Made by a program: the position numbers and the translations under genes. From NCBI GenBank assembly GCA_023101885.1, contig JALPQD010000240.1, forward strand, positions 62,001 through 126,000: 64,000 nucleotides of DNA, written 5' to 3'. Source of the DNA: Typhlomys cinereus. Lineage: Eukaryota; Chordata; Mammalia; Rodentia; Platacanthomyidae. Shown piece after piece: positions 24,533 through 30,500 of this stretch; positions within the stretch are counted from its first letter, which is position 1; every line of letters begins with the position of its first letter. The notes under the pieces were generated by a model, which searched no databases, was not told where the DNA came from, and was given only the letters and a program-made list of their open reading frames with translations.

Positions 24533-27500
24533 ATTGAATAAATTTTTTAAAAAAGTGACAAAAACATAATACAGAAAACTTAGTGTCACCTTTTTTACTA
24601 ATGTTAATATTATGCATTTTTGCTTTGATGTCTGTTTTAAACTATTTGAGAAAAGATTGTATCAGTTTTCTTTACCAGTTCATATTCCTAAGGAAAAAGA
24701 TATCCTCTTGTAGTCAAGTGTACTGTATTGATATATTGTGATATACTTTTACCTTCCTTCATATTTCAGTTTATTTCTCTGTAACAACTTTGGTACTATT
24801 TTCTTCCATCCTGTGTAGGATAAAATCTAGGTTCACATACTGTATTTAGTTTTCCTGTTTTTGTTACTTTTATTTGGTATGATTCTTTATGCTGTTGTTA
24901 ATATCTTTGCAAGTACAGACCAATTTTAGAAGATTGTTTTAGAATTATTTTATATTTCTCTTGATTTAGTCTATTTTTTATAATTCAGAATTCATTTTTG
25001 GCTAGAATTATATATATGTGATGTGTCCTCAGGCTGTCACAGCCAGAAGTGGTTTCTTGGGTAATCTTACATTAAACTCTTCCTGAGTTAACCATTTTCT
25101 CCAGTGAGCAGTCCCTCTTTGCTTTCCTAGTTAGTAACATGTGGAAAAAGCATCCTGTTCTTTATCGCAGTTCATTCCTGGATACTCTATTGATGGTTAT
25201 TGCCTAAATTCGTTTTCATTGTTAGGATTGCAAATTGTTAATTTTGGAACTTCATAAGCCTACATTTTAAAATTGATGTTTTTTTTTTTTTAATTTTATT
25301 TATTATTTATTCAATTGTGCGTGTATATGTATGTGCATGTGTGTATGTGTGTGTGTATGTATGTGTGTGTGTGCATGTGTATGTGTGCATGTATGTGTAT
25401 GTGTGTGTGTAGAACCATGGACGAATTCGGGAACCACCATGGACCATCTCCACCTCCTCCTTGTTTACTCTGCCCCGGGATTCACAGGCTCCGCCCTACC
25501 AGGACCAGAAACACAGACCACCCCTGCTTCCTCCTGGTGTCTATACGTGGGGTCTAGGATCCGAACTCAGGACCTTCCGCCTGCAAGGCAGAGGCCTAAC
25601 CCCTGAGCCACTTCTCCAGCCCCAAATTGATGTTTTAATATATATGTACTTGCTTTTTCTCTTACCTAGTGCTTATTTTCAGTACATGCCCATGATTTTA
25701 CTCTGGATTATAATTTGTTTGAAGCTGAGTTTGTTTTGATTTGACCAACAGAAATCTTTTCAAAGCACATTCCTGTGTCCTTGGTGTAGCCCATCTGTTT
25801 TCATGTTCTTTGAATTTTTAGAGCATTAACTTTGTAGTTAATACTATATTTTCTAAAAACATATACTAATGAGGCACACTGGTTTATCTTTGTAATCCTA
25901 GTATTTTGAGAGACTGAGACAAGGACATTGCTGTAAGTTCAAGGCCAACCTAGCTGCGATGTAAAACCAACCACCTCAAAAACATCCCAAAACAACAATA
26001 GCGTTAGTGTCTGGTTTATCCTTTGTATACTTTATTTCCTCTAAAAAAAAAAAAAGTAGCATCCTATAATTCTTCTTTTATACTTTTTACTTGCATGTCC
26101 TAATTCTATATCATTTCATAAAGATTATCTTCATTATTTTCCCATTTGCATAGTATTCCATGTGACTGTCCTATCAGTTTAGTAAATCTCTTACTGGGGT
26201 AGATTCTGATATTTACAATGACAGTGTTTGTGTATACATATATTTTTGTTTTGTAGTATGTATCTGTTCTAGGAACTGCCAACACAGCATAAATGTGTGT
26301 GGGTTTTTTTAATTAATAAGAATTGTGTTTATGGTGCCTTCAGTTACATGCACGATCATTTGGTTTCCTCCCTTCACTCGCCAGTTCCCAGCCGCTATCC
26401 CCAGTCAGCACCATTCTACTCTGCTGCTGAGTTCACCTTTTCAAACTCCACATAAGTAGTAGTAGTACACGCAGTGTTTCTGTTTCTTATTTACTTCATT
26501 TAACACAGTTTCTTCCCATCCCATTCACATTGCTGCAAGTTACAGGGTTTCCTTTCTTTAAGGCTAAATTGCTTTCCATTGCATATGCTAAATATTTTTT
26601 ATCTGTTCATCCATTGTGGTCCATACTCTCGTTGTTGCATTAATAAATTAAGCTCTGGTGAACGTGGGGAATGCAATGCATAATGCAGTAAATAAATAAA
26701 AGAGTTTTGGGTGCTGGATAGTAGCTTAGTAGTAGAGCTTTTTTTTTTTTAAATTTTATTCAATTGTGTGTGCGCGTGTGTAGAACCACGGACGAATTCA
26801 GGAACCACCATGGACCGCCTCCACCTCCTCCTCATTTACTCTGCCCCGGGATTCACAGGCTCCGCCCTACCAGGACCAGAAGCGCAGGCCGCCCCCACTT
26901 CCACCCAGCGTCTGTACGTGGGGTCTAGGATCCGAACTCGGGACCTTCCACCTGCAAGGCAGAGGCTTAACCCCTGAGCCACCTCTCCAGCCCCAGTAGT
27001 AGAGCTTTTTATCTGGTGTGCACAGAACCTTAGTTTAATCTTCAGTACCACAAAAACAAATATTTTTTTTATTATTTATTCAATTAATAAATTTTATTCA
27101 ATTGTGCGTGTGTGTGTGTCAAAAACAAAATCTTTTTAAAAAAATATTTGATTATTTTTTAGTGGGCTTGGGGGATATGCCATGGCAGCAATGTAAAGAT
27201 CAGGAGACAGTTTTCAGAAATTAGTTCTCTACTACATGATGTGGGCTCTGGGGGTCCAACTCTGTCTCCAGGTTTCCATGTTAGCACCGTTGCCTGCTGA
27301 GTCTTGTCACCATTCCCAAAGAATTAAATCTTGGTCAAGTATTTAATACTGCAGGATGTAGAACATCTTCCGCATGTTTCAGAGTTGACATTTTCATTTT
27401 AGAGCATCAGTGCTAAGAATATTGTTTTATGTAAAGGTATAGTAAGTGCGAAGCTGGCAGCGTAGCCTAGGTAAAGGGCTTGCCTAGCATTGCCCTGTGT

Positions 27501-30500
27501 TCAATCCTCAGTGCTGCCAAAAATTTGTAGTATAAAATGGCACAACTGTGTTTAAAGCCACTTCAGAAATTTCAGATTCTTCCCTAATTTCGTGTCAAAA
27601 TTCCTGTAATGAAGGATTTTTTGTGAACCTTATTAGACACTCAGACATTGTAACTCACTAAAATCCAAAGATATAGTAATTTGATAATTATATGGTGAGG
27701 AACATCATTAAGAAAATATCAGGATATAAGTTTGTATGAGCTGAAATAAAAAAAAAGAAAAAAAGAAAATATCAGGTGCCTTTGTTTTTTATAGTTAAGC
27801 CATTATATATTTCCATAAGAGGAGAATACTTTGTATGTGTAATAAAACACGATAGTTTATAATGTACAGTCATCTGGAATCTGTGCCAAGATGTTTGAGG
27901 CATTTGTTGATGTTCCATGTTATGTGTTCAGAATAGAAGTGCAGCATACACGAGAGTACTGCCAGAAACAAGAACTTAGAGCTTGCAGATTAAGAACTGT
28001 GATTCCAGGCCAGAGAGATGGCTTAGGGACTAAGCCTCTGCCTCATAAGCAAAAGGTCCTGAGTTCGGATCCCTCATAAAAATGCCAGGCGGAAATGGCG
28101 GTAGCTTGTACTCCAATCCAGGAAGGCGCTGACAGGACCACATTTCTCTTGATCCTTTTACTTCTTCCCATCTCTTCTAGGTTCTATACTGCAAAAAGAG
28201 AAACATTTTTCTCTTTTTGAGAAACTCCATAGCAAAGCAAAGAGGTGGTAGAACAATCTAGGGTGATTCCTGAAGTCATCCTTGGGTCTCCACAGGCATA
28301 CAGGCAATAAATGAACGAACAAATGAACGAATGAATCTTAAAAAGAGCGTGAGAGACCATGATTCCTGTTACTGCCAGTTCATCCTTGCCAGTGCTTGCC
28401 TGCCTCATTTCACTAGCACCCATTTGAACAGGCGTGCAGTTTAATTCAAGTATTTCTGATGTGAGGAATACTAAGCTTTTTTCTTTAACCTCCATATGCC
28501 AGTTGGGCTTTTGTACATTTTGTTTTTGGTTCAAGCAGGGTCTTGTATAGTCTAGGGTTTGTCTTAAACTTGCCACATAACCGAGGATGATCTTGAACTT
28601 CTAATCCTCCCTGCTTCGACTTCAGAGAGCTGGAATTGAAAAGGAGCCACCATGCTGGGGATGGAACTCAGGGTTTCTGGAATGCTAGGCAGGGACTCCT
28701 ATCAACTGAGCTACATTCCCATCTCCCAAAAAGGGGGAAAAAATAAACATTTAAGAAAATCAAAACAATGACAATTCTGACGTACCATTTTCCTAGTCTG
28801 AAACTCCATTGTGTCTTTGCAGATCTGAATTCTATAAGCACATTGTGCTTTCAGGAGGGTCTACTATGTATCCTGGTCTGCCATCACGGTTGGAACGAGA
28901 ACTTAAACAGCTTTACTTAGAACGAGTTCTGAAGGGAGATGTGGAAAAACTTTCTGTAAGTATCTGTAGTCTGTCTAGACACATTCCTTGAAAACTGTCA
29001 AGCAGTTTGTGGATCTTGACACCAGCAGGGGGAGCAAGAAGTCTTATAAACATTCTTTTTTCAGTCCAGTAGAAACTAGAAGAGATAGGAAAAAGTAAAA
29101 GGATCAAGAGAGAAATGTGGTTCTGTCAAATCTCCTGTATATTGGATAATAGTAATGACCAGAGTTAGGGCCTAAAGGTTATTTTTGATGACCTCTCTAG
29201 GATTTTCAGGCGTCTGTAAGTACATGTGTATATATCTTTAGAGAAAAATGTCCACTTTGAGTTGTTGGGTCTCTCTCTCTCTCTCCCTCATCTTTTTTTT
29301 TAAATTCTTGAATATGTAACTACTCTTGCTCTTTTCCTCTCCCATGATCCTGATTTGAGGTTATTTTTATGATATTTGTCGTTATATCTTATCTCCCAGT
29401 TATGTCCGTGTTCCCAAAGCTATCACAGCTTTAGAAATGAACTTGTTTGGTAATTGTTGGTGCGTTCAGTAGGAGGTTTTAAGCTAATATGGTTAATTGT
29501 TCTTTGGTATGTTCTCTGTAGACTGTGAAGTGTGCTATCTGTGGCATGCATGCAGCCAAGAGTCCTTTAATCCTGGGTTAGTTGCTGAGCTTTGTCCCGC
29601 TGTCCTTGGCCAGCTGCTTCGGGTGTTTGGATTGCATGCTATGGAAGACTGTACATTGGGGTAGTGGTGTTATCTGTGAGCATGGGCGCTGCTGAAGAGC
29701 TCTGGGAGAGCACCAAGTGGTCTGCTTATATCACTCACTCGCCTCGTTTTTTTAGAGTTACATATAAGTGTAGAACTTAAAATCCATCTCAGGTAATCAT
29801 TTACTCAGCAAACATATTTTAGATTAAGAAGCACCGTTTTAAACCCACAGAAACTCTGATCCTGCTGAAATTTTTTTTTCTCCTCTTCCCCCACCCCCTC
29901 TTTTTTTTAGGATTAAGGTAGAGTTTATTAGAGGAAAGAACAGAACTCATGGACTCCAGACGTGGTGTGCCATGAGGAACAGGCACCTCTTCCCCTCTTT
30001 TCAGCTTTTTAGTGCTAAGGATTGAACCCAGGGCCTTACACATGCCAGGCAAACACTCTTGCACTGAACTATACCCTTAACCCAGGAAACATTTCTAATT
30101 CCTTAAAGGTTCCGTAACTGCTGTAATGGGACCAACAAAACAGGCATGAACAAAATATAAAAACCCCTACTTTGAGCCTGATGTAACTTACCAGTAATAA
30201 TAAGCAATGTGGCAAAAGTAAAGGATAGTTAGGAGCTAGAGGGCAGAAGGGGTCAGAATGTGGGTGTGCTCCCTCATACCTGTCACAAAGGGCCTCTTTA
30301 AACAAACTCCTACATCAAGGTTAAGAACAGTGCAAAAGGGCACCCTAGCCATTAGTGCCATGAGTTCTCTTCTTTGCCTGTTTCTCATGCATTCCATGAG
30401 TTCTTTCTAGCTGCCCACTGCTCATGAGTTCTCTGGCACTCTAGCCCCTCATGGCACTCAGGGTGCCATGAGTGCGTTTTTAGCTCCACGAGTTCTCCAG

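Larger units (their letters stand above)
24255..28822 (+). other. ACTR2 intron 8
   Basis: The most densely invaded intron: four young SINE insertions, one only 59 bp long, a 39-bp L1 insertion, an antisense L1 fragment, and B1, ID and older SINEs. Unique AT-rich sequence lies at 24.56-25.26 and 27.78-28.0 kb. Confidence 0.8.

Noticed and set aside
28809..28991. Separate small gene at exon 9
   Set aside because: The ORF is ACTR2 exon 9 read through its donor into intron 9.
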